DNA of 64,000 bases from Anaeropeptidivorans aminofermentans (GTDB lineage: Bacteria > Bacillota > Clostridia > Lachnospirales > UBA5962). The notes beneath the pieces were generated by a model. That model made no database searches. It saw only the letters and a program-made list of their open reading frames with translations, and was not told the origin of the DNA. Positions 37,575 to 46,159 of the stretch are shown here, piece after piece. The DNA is taken from assembly GCF_940670685.1 (NCBI RefSeq), contig NZ_OW711693.1:3596001-3660000 (forward strand), in the 5' to 3' direction. The translations under genes were made by a program, and so were the position numbers. The stretch's first letter is position 1. Each line of letters starts with the position of its first letter.

Positions 37575-37967
37575 ATCCTAAACCCCACATCAAAATTTTA
37601 TAAATAAACAATACGAATGCGCTCATTATCTGAATACAGTTCATTATAACATGTCAAATTTAATTTTATAACCGTAAAAAATCTATTCGAAAATAAAATG
37701 TTGGCAAACTGAACGCTTAAACTCTAAGGGCATTTTATATAAAAATTTTTAAATCTTATATATTAAGCAGGCAAACGCTTTTATGTGTTTACCTCGTATA
37801 TTAATACTTGAAAATTAAATGAAATATCAGTATCATATATTCTGGAGAAGTATGGTGAATAAGAGGCAATTTTTAAACGAAAAAATAATATAGCAAATAC
37901 ATATTTTGTTCGTGGCCTGCCTTTATGAATTTATTTAGATTTAATAACGATAATTAAGGAGAAACAA
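37575..37967. other. Leader region of the ABC-F gene
   Basis: AT-rich, 393 bp. It contains a 13-codon ORF (described separately) and short complementary segments GCAGGC (37769) and GCCTGC (37915) that could pair over about 140 nt, enclosing the small ORF. I see no classical terminator hairpin before the start codon. Confidence 0.35.
37852..37893 (+). promoter_or_regulatory. Possible leader peptide upstream of ABC-F
   Basis: Thirteen codons (MVNKRQFLNEKII) have GGAG four nt before the ATG. Antibiotic-responsive ABC-F genes are often controlled by stalling on such a leader peptide. The ORF ends 74 nt before the ABC-F start. Its function is inferred only from position. Confidence 0.35.
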
Positions 37968-39524
37968 ATGAGTATACTGACAGTAAGCAATATAAATCAT
38001 GTTTTCGGGGGCAGGGTTATTTTTGAAGATGTTTCCTTCCGCCTTTTAAAAGGAGAGCACGTAGGCCTTATAGGAGCCAACGGCGAAGGCAAATCTTCCT
38101 TTATGAATATTATTACCAGTAAGCTTGTTCCCGACCAGGGAAGCGTTGTATGGGCTAAAAACGTCCGCATAGGATATATGGACCAGCAGAGTGAGCTGGA
38201 AAAGGGATTAACCATCAGAGAGGAGCTTCGGAAGGCCTTCAGCTACCTTTTTGAAATCGAAGAGACCCTTACGAAAAAATATGAGCAGATGGCTGAAGCT
38301 GATGAGGAGCTTTTAAACACCTTAATGGAAGAGACTGCCGAGCTTCAAAATATCCTTGATATCAGCGATTTTTATACAATTGATGTTAAAATAGATGAAA
38401 TTGCTGCGGGCATGGGCCTTTCGGATATTGGATTGGACCGCAGAACCGACGAGCTTTCCGGCGGACAGAGAAATAAGGTATTAATGGCAAAGCTTCTTCT
38501 TAAAAAACCGGATATTCTTTTGCTTGATGAGCCTACCAACTATTTAGACGAAGAGCATATCGCCTGGCTCAAAACCTTCCTGCTAAATTATGAAAACGCC
38601 TTTATTTTAATATCCCACGATATGGAATTTTTAAATGATGTGGTTAATTTAATTTACCATATGGAAGAAGCGAAGCTTACCCGTTATGTAGGAAATTATG
38701 AAGACTTTTTAAGGCTTTATGAGCAGCATAAGCGCCATCAGGACGCCGCCTATGAAAGACAGCAGCAGGAAATCGCAGGCCTTCAGGACTTTATTGCACG
38801 AAATAAGGCAAGGGTTGCCACAGCAGGTATGGCGAGGGCAAGGCAGAAAAAGCTTGATAAAATGGATATTATCGAAAAAACAAGAGAAAAGCCCAAGCCG
38901 GAGTTTAACTTCAGGAATGGAAGAACATCGGACAAGCTTATTTTTGAAGCTAAGGATTTAGTTATCGGCTATGATGAGCCTTTAACAAAGCCTTTGAATC
39001 TTCTTTTAGAGCGCAAGCAGAAGGTCTGCATCATCGGAGCCAACGGTTTAGGAAAAACAACCTTACTCAGAAGCCTTCTGGGAGAAATCCCATCTATAAG
39101 CGGAACCATTGAAAAAGGTCAAAATCAGCTGATAGGTTATTTTGAGCAGGAGCTTAACAGCGACAATACCAATACCTGCATTGAAGATGTATGGGAGGTT
39201 TTCCCCTCCTATACCCAGTATGAAATCCGAAGCGCCCTGGCAAAATGCGGCCTTACTACAGCTCAGCTTGAAAGCAAAATCTATGTATTAAGCGGCGGTG
39301 AACAGGCGAAAGTCCGCCTTTGCAAGCTTATTAACCGTGAAACCAATATCCTTATCCTTGACGAGCCTACAAACCATTTGGACGTTGACGCCAAAAATGA
39401 GCTGAAAAGAGCCCTTAAGGAATATTCCGGCACCATTCTCATGGTTTGCCATGAGCCGGAGTTTTATAATGACATTGTTTCCAGCGTATGGGACTTGGCA
39501 GATTCTACTTTAAAAATCGTATAG
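37968..39524 (+). CDS. ABC-F family ATPase (ribosome-associated)
   Basis: This 518-residue protein has two ABC domains in one chain and no membrane segment. Domain 1 has GANGEGKSS, ELSGGQRNKVLMAK and ILLLDEPTNYLD; domain 2 has GANGLGKTT, VLSGGEQAKVRL and ILILDEPTNHLD. A charged helical linker of about 80 residues (EQHKRHQDAAYERQQQEI) joins them; in ABC-F proteins it enters the ribosomal E site. It could be a translation factor or an antibiotic-resistance protector; the linker cannot be assigned by eye. GGAG lies 8 nt before the ATG. Confidence 0.9.
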   Translation: MSILTVSNINHVFGGRVIFEDVSFRLLKGEHVGLIGANGEGKSSFMNIITSKLVPDQGSVVWAKNVRIGYMDQQSELEKGLTIREELRKAFSYLFEIEETLTKKYEQMAEADEELLNTLMEETAELQNILDISDFYTIDVKIDEIAAGMGLSDIGLDRRTDELSGGQRNKVLMAKLLLKKPDILLLDEPTNYLDEEHIAWLKTFLLNYENAFILISHDMEFLNDVVNLIYHMEEAKLTRYVGNYEDFLRLYEQHKRHQDAAYERQQQEIAGLQDFIARNKARVATAGMARARQKKLDKMDIIEKTREKPKPEFNFRNGRTSDKLIFEAKDLVIGYDEPLTKPLNLLLERKQKVCIIGANGLGKTTLLRSLLGEIPSISGTIEKGQNQLIGYFEQELNSDNTNTCIEDVWEVFPSYTQYEIRSALAKCGLTTAQLESKIYVLSGGEQAKVRLCKLINRETNILILDEPTNHLDVDAKNELKRALKEYSGTILMVCHEPEFYNDIVSSVWDLADSTLKIV

Positions 39525-39534
39525 ATGTCGTAAT

Positions 39535-39664
39535 TATAAGATGAAGCGGGAACAAAACCGTATATTTACGTTGCCATAAAAAAGTACTATTTCCGAAGGA
39601 AATACGTCTTTTAGGGCTATCGCAATAGGTATTTGCTCCTTCTTTATAAGAAGTTTATTATCAT
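39535..39664. repeat. Family 1 palindromic repeat, diverged
   Basis: The central CTATTTCCGAAGGAAATA and the arm AGCGGGAACAAAACCGTATA match family 1, although the outer ends are eroded (GAAGTTTATTAT). Confidence 0.5.
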
Positions 39665-39678
39665 TTTTGATTGTCTCG

Positions 39679-39712
39679 AAAAAACCTCTTTGTTTTATCA
39701 AAGGGGTTTTTT
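39679..39712 (+). terminator. Terminator after ABC-F
   Basis: AAAAAACCTCTTTG / CAAAGGGGTTTTTT forms a stem with a 6-nt loop and T-run. Confidence 0.75.
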
Positions 39713-39948
39713 AAATACAGCGGCGTTGCTAAATTTATGTGAAAGAACATACCCTTCTCCATCCATGCTCTATGTTGCTTTAGTTATCCTGATATAACTT
39801 AAATGAATATCACATGCAAACAAAATGATATTACAGGATTTTAAAAATATATGGCATACTTTTTCAGTATGAGGCACTTAAGGTGCATTATTTTTTTGTT
39901 GTAGGTTGGTTGCGTCTAACACTCATAGAAATACGAAGGAGATTAGAA

Positions 39949-40464
39949 ATGAAAAGAAAATTCAAAGGCCTTTTAGGCATATTTGCGGTTTTATCCATTG
40001 TTATGACAGGCTGCAGTCAAAACTCCTCTGAAAAGCCTTCAAGCCCTTCTCAGGAAATCAAAGAAGAGGCGAAAGAAGAAAGTACGGAAGCATCTTCCGA
40101 AAGCGCTTCCCCAGGTGAAACCCGTGATAAGCTTGTATTTGTTAACTTTAGAGATATAAGGGATTTAAACCCTCATTTATACGCAGGGGAAATGTACGCA
40201 CAGGAAATGCTTTACGAAACCCTTGTGAATATTACAGAATCAGGCTATGAAGGCTGCCTTGCGGAGGATTGGAGCATAAGCGACGACGGCAAGGTATATA
40301 CCTTTAAGATACGCCAGGGCGTAAAATTTTCTGACGGAGAAATTTGCGATGCCAACGCTATTAAAGTCAATTTCGACGCTATTATAGAAAATAAGGACCG
40401 CCATACATGGCTTGAAATGATGCATCTTCTGGAAAGCGTTGAGGCAGCCTTCTTTGCTTATTGA
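39949..40464 (+). pseudogene. Truncated nickel/peptide ABC transporter binding lipoprotein
   Basis: The ATG at 39949 behind AAGGAG starts a lipoprotein signal (MKRKFKGLLGIFAVLSIVMT followed by the lipobox Cys), then an acidic Ser/Glu linker and the N-terminal lobe of an SBP_bac_5 protein: RDIRDLNPHLYAGEMYAQEM, LAEDWSISDDGKVYTFKIRQ, GVKFSDG. The NPHLY segment is typical of NikA/CntA nickel-type binding proteins. The protein stops after about 170 residues at the junction with an unrelated deacylase fragment; a full one is about 500-540 residues. It is a deletion product. Confidence 0.85.
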
Positions 40465-40822
40465 AAGGGGCGGCAAGGGCCAGTGGACGGCAGATGAGGT
40501 TCATGCGTATAAAAAGGATATATACAGACTGCTTGCTCATTTAGGGCTTATAAACTCAGAGAAAGTTTCTGAAAATAAATCCCAGCAGGAAATCACAAAG
40601 GTATTTTATCCCGAAGCAAACATTGACTGATTATGGTATCCTGCCGTATCTGCGGGAGATATGATTAAAAAAGGGGATTTCCTGGGAAAAGTATGCGATT
40701 TTTTCGGTAAGGAGCTGGAAAGCTTCGTATCAGAAGCAGACGGCGTGGTATTCTATCTTGCCTCTACCCTTTCCATAAGAAAAAAGGACCCTGCCGTAGC
40801 CTACGGAGAAATCAGCAAATAA
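40439..40822 (+). pseudogene. C-terminal remnant of an M14 deacylase (AstE/AspA-like)
   Basis: In another frame, beginning at the end of the binding-protein fragment, is PSLLIERGGKGQWTADEV ... KKDIYRLLAHLGLI, then after an in-frame TGA (40628-40630) LWYPAVSAGDMIKKGDFLGK and a normal end at 40822. This is the C-terminal half of the succinylglutamate desuccinylase/aspartoacylase family. The catalytic N-terminal part is missing, deleted together with the rest of the transporter gene, and the TGA is a second defect. Confidence 0.8.
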
Positions 40823-41069
40823 GTTTCCCTAAGCTAAAATTAACAATTGAAAAATACCGCAATTTAAGATATACTAGCCAGTATAGTTAGCTTAGGTTAA
40901 CTGCACTGGCTTATTTATCTGTTTTTTAAGTGCCTCTCTTATATAGCCAACTTGCTTTTATCCCGCCATAAAATATTGGGCTATAGAGGGCTTAAAATAC
41001 AGCAAAAGTAATTAACAGCCTTATTGTTTCATGGCAATCCAAGTATAGTAAATTTAAAGGAGGGATCGT

Positions 41070-41993
41070 ATGGAACTAAAACAGTTAGAGCACTTTATAG
41101 CCGTTGCAGAGACGGGAAGCATTAATCAGGCGGCCCAGGCCCTTTATACTTCACAGCCTAATGTCAGCAAAATTATCTCCGCTTTGGAAAAAGAGCTTGG
41201 CTGCGAGCTCCTTCACCGTACCAATAAAGGCGCTGTGCTTACCCCCATGGGAGAAGAGGTTTATGAATATGCAAAGGATATCATTAAAAATGCCAATATC
41301 CTTGCAAGTATAAGTAAAAGAAATAAAGCCTCTAAATTCAGTATCTCCTGCTATCCCAGCCATATGATTTCACGGGTGTTCTGCGATTTTTATAATAGCT
41401 ACAATACAGAGAATATTGCATTGGAATTTCTTGAAGGAACCATTGAAACTATTACTGAAAATGTACGAAAAGGCCTTTCAGAAATCGGCATCGTATATTT
41501 TTCCAAAAGCAGGCAAAGTAATTTTAAATATCTCTTAGAGCATAAAAACCTTGAGCTTACAATCCTTGCAGAAATGGAGGCCTGTATTTATGCGGGGCCT
41601 AAAAGTCCTTTGTATAATCAAGAAAGTATCAGTTTCTCTCAGCTAAGCGCATTAAAATTTGTGCAGATGAAAAAGGACCTTTTTTCCATGGAACATGATT
41701 TGGACTATATAAGCCTTGGAACTTTCCATATGGAGAAATTCGATAATATCATAAATACCAACAGCGATAATTTATTAATTGATATGCTTATGCATACAGA
41801 TGTCTGCAATCTTGGCATAAAGTTTATGAACCCCTTATATGAACAATATGATATCCATACGGTTGCCATAGAAGAATGCGATAAATGTCTTCTTATGGGC
41901 TATATTAAGCAAAAAGGGCAGGAATTTTCCGGTGAAGCGAACCTTTTTCTTAGAAAGCTTGGAAATGCAGTAAATAAGAGTACCGGCAGATAA
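41070..41993 (+). CDS. LysR-family transcriptional regulator
   Basis: This 307-residue protein begins MELKQLEHFIAVAETGSINQ, followed by AAQALYTSQPNVSKIISALE, the LysR winged helix-turn-helix, and a C-terminal periplasmic-binding-like effector domain. AAAGGAGGG precedes the ATG. The genes upstream, once a transporter and deacylase, are now remnants on the same strand, so its original target may be gone. The upstream gap (40823-41069) holds a GCCAGT / ACTGGC hairpin at about 40878-40911 and a family 2 repeat. Confidence 0.92.
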   Translation: MELKQLEHFIAVAETGSINQAAQALYTSQPNVSKIISALEKELGCELLHRTNKGAVLTPMGEEVYEYAKDIIKNANILASISKRNKASKFSISCYPSHMISRVFCDFYNSYNTENIALEFLEGTIETITENVRKGLSEIGIVYFSKSRQSNFKYLLEHKNLELTILAEMEACIYAGPKSPLYNQESISFSQLSALKFVQMKKDLFSMEHDLDYISLGTFHMEKFDNIINTNSDNLLIDMLMHTDVCNLGIKFMNPLYEQYDIHTVAIEECDKCLLMGYIKQKGQEFSGEANLFLRKLGNAVNKSTGR

Positions 41994-42327
41994 ATATTAA
42001 AAGCTTGTTGGCACAGAGCCTTAAAAAGGCAGTTATCCTTAATACTCACAGTAAATTGTCTTGGGGTCTTTTAAGTTCATTTACTATATACATACCGTAT
42101 TTAAATAAATCATATAAAAGCTTAATGCAAATATTAAAGGCTAATCATCTTAAATAAGATAATCAGCCTTTTTCTATTTCAATTAATTTTTAAATTCTCT
42201 TATTCTATCCAAAATTACCCCTTTATAAAAATCGATATCGTAAATTTCTCATATAGTTCTTATTTATAGGGTCTTATAGCCATTTCTAAATAAAATCAGG
42301 GGTTAAGGATGTTCTGCATATCCTTTA
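41994..42327. other. Convergent gap with terminator
   Basis: AT-rich sequence. The only clear structure is the terminator at 42136-42173, plus degenerate repeat sequence at about 42020-42100. Confidence 0.45.
42136..42173 (+). terminator. Terminator after the LysR gene
   Basis: AAAGGCTAATCATCTTA pairs with TAAGATAATCAGCCTTT (one mismatch) and a T-run follows. Confidence 0.65.
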
Positions 42328-42933
42328 TTAAAATTTGTCCACCAAGGCTTCTGCCCTTTGGATAGCGTCGTTTACAATTGCGTTTTCATCATTTCCCACG
42401 ACGTCAAGACCTTCTGCCGCAATGGTTGTAAAGTCTTGAATACCCATAAAGCCAAGAAGGGTTCTTAAATATCTGTCTCCCATTTCAAAGCTTGAATATG
42501 GCTCTGTGGAATAATTTCCGCCTCTGGCAACAAAATGGATTGCCTTTTTCCCTGAGCATAAGCCTACAGGGCCTTCCTCTGTATATTTAAAGGTAATGCC
42601 GTTTATGGTTATATAGTCAAGGTATGCCTTTAAAATCGCCGGGAAGCCTAAATTCCAGAAGGGAGCGGCTATAATTATTTTATCTGCCTCAAGAAACTGA
42701 TAAGTATATTTTAATATAGGGTGGTTTCTGTCTCTTCCCATATCAGGGCGGAGAATAAGGTCAAGCTCTCCCATAGGCAGAAAATCAATATTTTCTTTAT
42801 AAAGATTAAGGGTCGTTATTTCATCTTCCGGGTGGGCCTTCTTATATTTTTCAACGAAATTATCTGAAACTTTAAACGTTCTGGACTTTCCCTCCGGCTT
42901 TGCGTTTGCTTTAATATATAATACTTTTGACAT
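42328..42933 (-). CDS. azoR: FMN-dependent NADH:quinone/azo reductase
   Basis: This 201-residue flavodoxin-fold enzyme begins MSKVLYIKANAKPEGKSRTF and has APFWNLGFPAILKAYLDYIT and HFVARGGNYST, the FMN-binding and active-site motifs of AzoR. It would use NADH to reduce quinones or azo compounds. It lies downstream of a MarR gene on the same strand with a 113-nt gap, and the pair probably forms a stress-response unit. GGAGC lies before the ATG. Confidence 0.9.
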   Translation of the reverse strand: MSKVLYIKANAKPEGKSRTFKVSDNFVEKYKKAHPEDEITTLNLYKENIDFLPMGELDLILRPDMGRDRNHPILKYTYQFLEADKIIIAAPFWNLGFPAILKAYLDYITINGITFKYTEEGPVGLCSGKKAIHFVARGGNYSTEPYSSFEMGDRYLRTLLGFMGIQDFTTIAAEGLDVVGNDENAIVNDAIQRAEALVDKF

Positions 42934-43046
42934 AATGAATGCTCCTTTAAATAGTATATTTGGGGTTTTAAAATTTATCTTATATCCTATATCTTCTTCA
43001 AAATTAAATAAAATATAAATTTTTATTTGTGTGCTGCCAATTGGTA

Positions 43047-43508
43047 TTATCTGTATAAAGAGATATTTGCATCTCTGATTTTTTTCATAATACGAATTAA
43101 CTGCTCCTTCTCTTCTTGGGATAAGGGCTTAAAATGTTCCTGAAGGTCCTTCATATGGTTGGGAAATATCTCCTTTATATACTCACTTCCCTTTTCCGTA
43201 ATCGATATTAAATAAGACCTTCCGTCCTCTGGATTTATTGAGCGGGTTACAAGAGCCGATTTTATAAGATTATTTATTACAACTGTCATATTGCCTGAGG
43301 TGGAAAGAACCGACTTCGTAAGCTCATTTACTGTCATAGAGCCTTTGTGATAAAGGGCCTCTAAAACGGCAAATTGAGAGGTTGTTAAACCCCCTGATTT
43401 GAATATTTCAGAAGATCTTTTGTGAAGGGCCTGAAGGGTCCTTCCAAAGGCTATCATAAGATTTAAATTTAAGGTGTTATCTTCGCCGTAAATCATTTTT
43501 TTATCCAT
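43047..43508 (-). CDS. MarR-family transcriptional regulator
   Basis: This 153-residue winged-helix regulator has LTTSQFAVLEALYHKGSMTV, NELTKSVLSTSGNMTVVINN and the wing NPEDGRSYLISITEKG. It probably represses the azoreductase gene that follows. A palindrome-like stretch (TTACTAATTAGTAA) at about 43520-43533, just before the ATG, is a good operator candidate and would allow autoregulation. Confidence 0.9.
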   Translation of the reverse strand: MDKKMIYGEDNTLNLNLMIAFGRTLQALHKRSSEIFKSGGLTTSQFAVLEALYHKGSMTVNELTKSVLSTSGNMTVVINNLIKSALVTRSINPEDGRSYLISITEKGSEYIKEIFPNHMKDLQEHFKPLSQEEKEQLIRIMKKIRDANISLYR

Positions 43509-43517
43509 GATTTTATT

Positions 43518-43536
43518 TTACTACTAATTAGTAATA
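43518..43536. promoter_or_regulatory. Candidate MarR operator
   Basis: TTTTACTACTAATTAGTAAT contains the palindrome TTACTAATTAGTAA-like core about 10-25 nt upstream of the marR start. Its position fits an autoregulatory operator; binding has not been shown. Confidence 0.4.
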
Positions 43537-43583
43537 AAATCAAGTTAAATTTTTATCAATCTTTTTCGTATCTGTCTTATGGC

Positions 43584-43721
43584 TATTATAATAAATTTAA
43601 AGGTAATCTGCAGCAAAGCTGTATATCCACACAGGCTCAAAAATGTACTGTTTCCGGAAAATCCGCGTTTTTGAGCCTGCGGGGATAGGCTTTTGCTACT
43701 TCTCCATAATAAATTTGCTAT
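43584..43721. repeat. Family 1 palindromic repeat
   Basis: A well-kept copy: GCAGCAAAGCTGTATATCC, CAGGCTCAAAAATGTAC, centre TTTCCGGAAA, then GTTTTTGAGCCTGCGGGGAT and TTTTGCTACTTCTCCATAAT. Arms AGGCTCAAAAA / TTTTTGAGCCT are perfect. Confidence 0.7.
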
Positions 43722-43737
43722 TCCCTTTCTTTCATAA

Positions 43738-43783
43738 CAAAAAAGACGGAAAAGTATTTAATCATGCTCTTTCCGTCTTTTTA
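43738..43783. terminator. Bidirectional terminator
   Basis: AAAAAAGACGGAAA / TTTCCGTCTTTTT arms enclose an 18-nt loop, downstream of the alcohol dehydrogenase gene on the minus strand. Confidence 0.7.
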
Positions 43784-43814
43784 TTATTTGACTTTTAATT
43801 TATTAATTCATTTC

Positions 43815-44981
43815 TTACAGGCAGAGCTTATAAATATTTTCTACGTCCTGCTGGTTAAGGGGCTTAAATCCAGGAATAACATCGCCGCCGCAGGCTTTCT
43901 TTGCCATAATTTCAAAATATTTATCGTCAATGCCGATTTCTGTTAATGTACTTTGAAGGCCAAGGGTCTTAAAGAAGAATTCCGAAAGCATTTCAATGCT
44001 CTTTTCAGCCGCTTCCATCGGCGGAAGGCTTTTATCTATATCAAATACATTAACCCCGAACTGATACAATCTGGACACCGTATTTTCATCAAGGGTGTAT
44101 TCCAGCCATCTTGGCGTAAGAATAGCAAGACCAAGACCATGGGTAATATCATAATAAGCTGAAAGCTGATGCTCCATAGGGTGGCAGCTCCATGCAAGGC
44201 TTGTTCCCCCCTTGATGAATCCATTTATGGCCCAGGAGGAAGCCCACATAATGTTTGCTCTTGCTTCATAATTATCAGGCTCTTTTATAGCTACGGGCGC
44301 ATATTTAATAACGGTCTTCATTAAGCCTTCCATAAAACAGTCGAGCATGTATAAATTCTTCTCCGTATTAAAATAAACCTCCATTATATGAGAAAGTATG
44401 TCGGCTGCGCCGCAGGCTGTCTGATAAGGGTTTACGGAATAGGTAATCGTAGGGTCGAGGAAGGATACCTTCGGAAGCATTAAAGGATCAGACCTGCCTA
44501 TTTTATCATTGGTTTCCAGATTGCTTATAACGCCCCCTGCGTCCATTTCAGAGCCTGTGGCAGAAAGCGTGAGCACCGTTACAATCGGAAGGCAATTAGG
44601 CACAGGAACCCTTTTATCGAAGAAATCCCAAGGGTCTCCGTCATAATAAGCCGCAGCCCCTATAAATTTAGTGCAATCTATGGTAGAGCCGCCGCCAACT
44701 GCCAAAAGCACATCTATATTTTCCCTTTTGCAAAGGGCGCCGCCTTCTCTTACAGAATCGATACGGGGGTTGGGCTCTATTCCGGAAAGTTCGAATACTG
44801 TAAGGCCAGCCTTTTCAATTTCCTCTATAATCCTATCATATAACCCTGATTTTTTTATAGAGCCGCCGCCATAGGTCAAAAGAACCCTTTTGCCGTATTT
44901 GCGAAGCTCTTCGCCAAGGTGACAAAGCTTATTTTCTCCGAAGTAAACTTTTACGGGAATATCATAAGTAAAGCCGTTCAT
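43815..44981 (-). CDS. Iron-containing alcohol dehydrogenase (butanol dehydrogenase type)
   Basis: This 388-residue type III dehydrogenase starts MNGFTYDIPVKVYFGENKL. It has LLAVGGGSTIDCTKFIGAAA for NAD(P) binding and the metal ligands in CGAADILSHIMEVYF and HPMEHQLSAYYDITHGLGLA. It belongs to the BdhA/YqhD branch that reduces aldehydes such as butyraldehyde to alcohols. With ptb-buk it points to butyrate/butanol-type fermentation. It stands alone. GGGAGG precedes the ATG. Confidence 0.9.
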   Translation of the reverse strand: MNGFTYDIPVKVYFGENKLCHLGEELRKYGKRVLLTYGGGSIKKSGLYDRIIEEIEKAGLTVFELSGIEPNPRIDSVREGGALCKRENIDVLLAVGGGSTIDCTKFIGAAAYYDGDPWDFFDKRVPVPNCLPIVTVLTLSATGSEMDAGGVISNLETNDKIGRSDPLMLPKVSFLDPTITYSVNPYQTACGAADILSHIMEVYFNTEKNLYMLDCFMEGLMKTVIKYAPVAIKEPDNYEARANIMWASSWAINGFIKGGTSLAWSCHPMEHQLSAYYDITHGLGLAILTPRWLEYTLDENTVSRLYQFGVNVFDIDKSLPPMEAAEKSIEMLSEFFFKTLGLQSTLTEIGIDDKYFEIMAKKACGGDVIPGFKPLNQQDVENIYKLCL

Positions 44982-45217
44982 TTTAAATTACCTCCCTCTG
45001 ATTTTAATCCTCTTTAGCGTACAACGTCTATAGCCGTTCAAGGGCCGGTTAAAGAATGCCCCCTTTCATTATAAACCGAACAGGGCATTTATTCCAATAG
45101 TTATTTTAGAAATAATAAGCCAAATATCGAAAGAAATAGACCCCTGCAAATGCATTGCCCATCTTCTTCAGATATGATAAAATTTGCGAGATAAATTCCA
45201 TTTCAGGAGGTCTCATT

Positions 45218-45721
45218 GTGAACTACAGAGTATCCACAGAAAGCGACATAAATAAAATCATGGACATCATTTTACAGGCAAAAGATTTTTTAAAGGCACA
45301 AGGGGTTGACCAGTGGAACGACGGATACCCCGATGCCTGCCACATTAAAGACGATATTAAAGCCGGCGACGGCTATGTATTAATCGACGGCCAAAATATC
45401 GCCGGCTATGCCTGTATTTCCTTTGCAAAAGAGCAGATTTACGACGAATTGCAGGGCCAATGGCTCAGTGATAAGCCCTATGCTGTTATTCACAGAATGG
45501 CCATTGATAGTAATTATAAAGGGGAAAATCTATCCGGCATCCTATTCAATCTTGCAGAAAACTTATGCAGAGAAAGAGGTATCCATAGCATTAAAATTGA
45601 TACGGGAAGCGATAATAAAATCATGCAGCATATTCTTCTTAAAAACGGCTATGCCTTCTGCGGTACCATTCGCTTTAATAATAATGAAAGAATCTCCTTT
45701 GCCTATGAGAAAATATTTTAA
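45218..45721 (+). CDS. GNAT-family N-acetyltransferase
   Basis: This 167-residue protein has the GNAT motifs IAGYACISF (beta 4), VIHRMAIDSNYKGENLSGIL (acetyl-CoA loop) and IKIDTGSDNKIMQHILLKNG (C-terminal part). Its N-terminus (YRVSTESDINKIMDIILQAK) and QGVDQWNDGYPD resemble the plasmid/phage-type GNATs of Firmicutes. I chose the GTG at 45218 because AGGAGG lies 7 nt before it; the ATG at 45155 has no site. Substrate unknown. Confidence 0.85.
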   Translation: MNYRVSTESDINKIMDIILQAKDFLKAQGVDQWNDGYPDACHIKDDIKAGDGYVLIDGQNIAGYACISFAKEQIYDELQGQWLSDKPYAVIHRMAIDSNYKGENLSGILFNLAENLCRERGIHSIKIDTGSDNKIMQHILLKNGYAFCGTIRFNNNERISFAYEKIF

Positions 45722-45970
45722 AGTTAAAATAAATTTATAAATTAAACGGTAGCAAAACCGGATATTTATACTCGAATAAAAGTAAAACAGTAGCTTCGTA
45801 AATTTGCTTTTCCTTGATTTTATGCCTTATTGGAACCTGTTATTTACTGCTGAAGAAAAGCAAACTTACTATATATAAACTCAAAAACGTACAGTTTCAA
45901 GCGGAAACCCCTATTTTAAAATCTCTAGTGAATCGGGTTTGCTACTTCTTTCTGATAAATTTACTGTATT
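45722..45970. repeat. Compound repeat (families 1 and 2)
   Basis: Family 1 ends (ATTAAACGGTAGCAAAACCG near 45740 and GGTTTGCTACTTCTTTCTGA near 45938) enclose an inverted family 2 unit (about 45770-45875: AATAAAAGTAAAACAGTAG ... AAGAAAAGCAAACTTACTAT). It is another nested insertion. Confidence 0.55.
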
Positions 45971-46023
45971 CCGAATTAATCCTTTAAGGCTTTTTTAAAG
46001 AAATTTTTCTATTTTACAGCAGT

Positions 46024-46066
46024 AAAGAACAGCCCTAAACATGAGTTTAGGGCTGTTCTTTTGTTT
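46024..46066. terminator. Terminator shared by convergent genes
   Basis: AAAGAACAGCCCTAAAC / GTTTAGGGCTGTTCTTT is a perfect 17-bp stem with a 3-nt loop and T-rich downstream sequence. Confidence 0.8.
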
Positions 46067-46159
46067 TAAGGGGAGGTTTGGACACTAAATATTTTCCATG
46101 CCAAAATTCATCATAATAATCCAAATTCAAACCTATGTAAAGCTTTACTTTTATTAATA

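Noticed and set aside
40628-40630. TGA in the M14 remnant as a second selenocysteine codon
   Set aside because: No hairpin in the SECIS position, no selenoprotein known in this part of the family, and the gene lacks its catalytic half.
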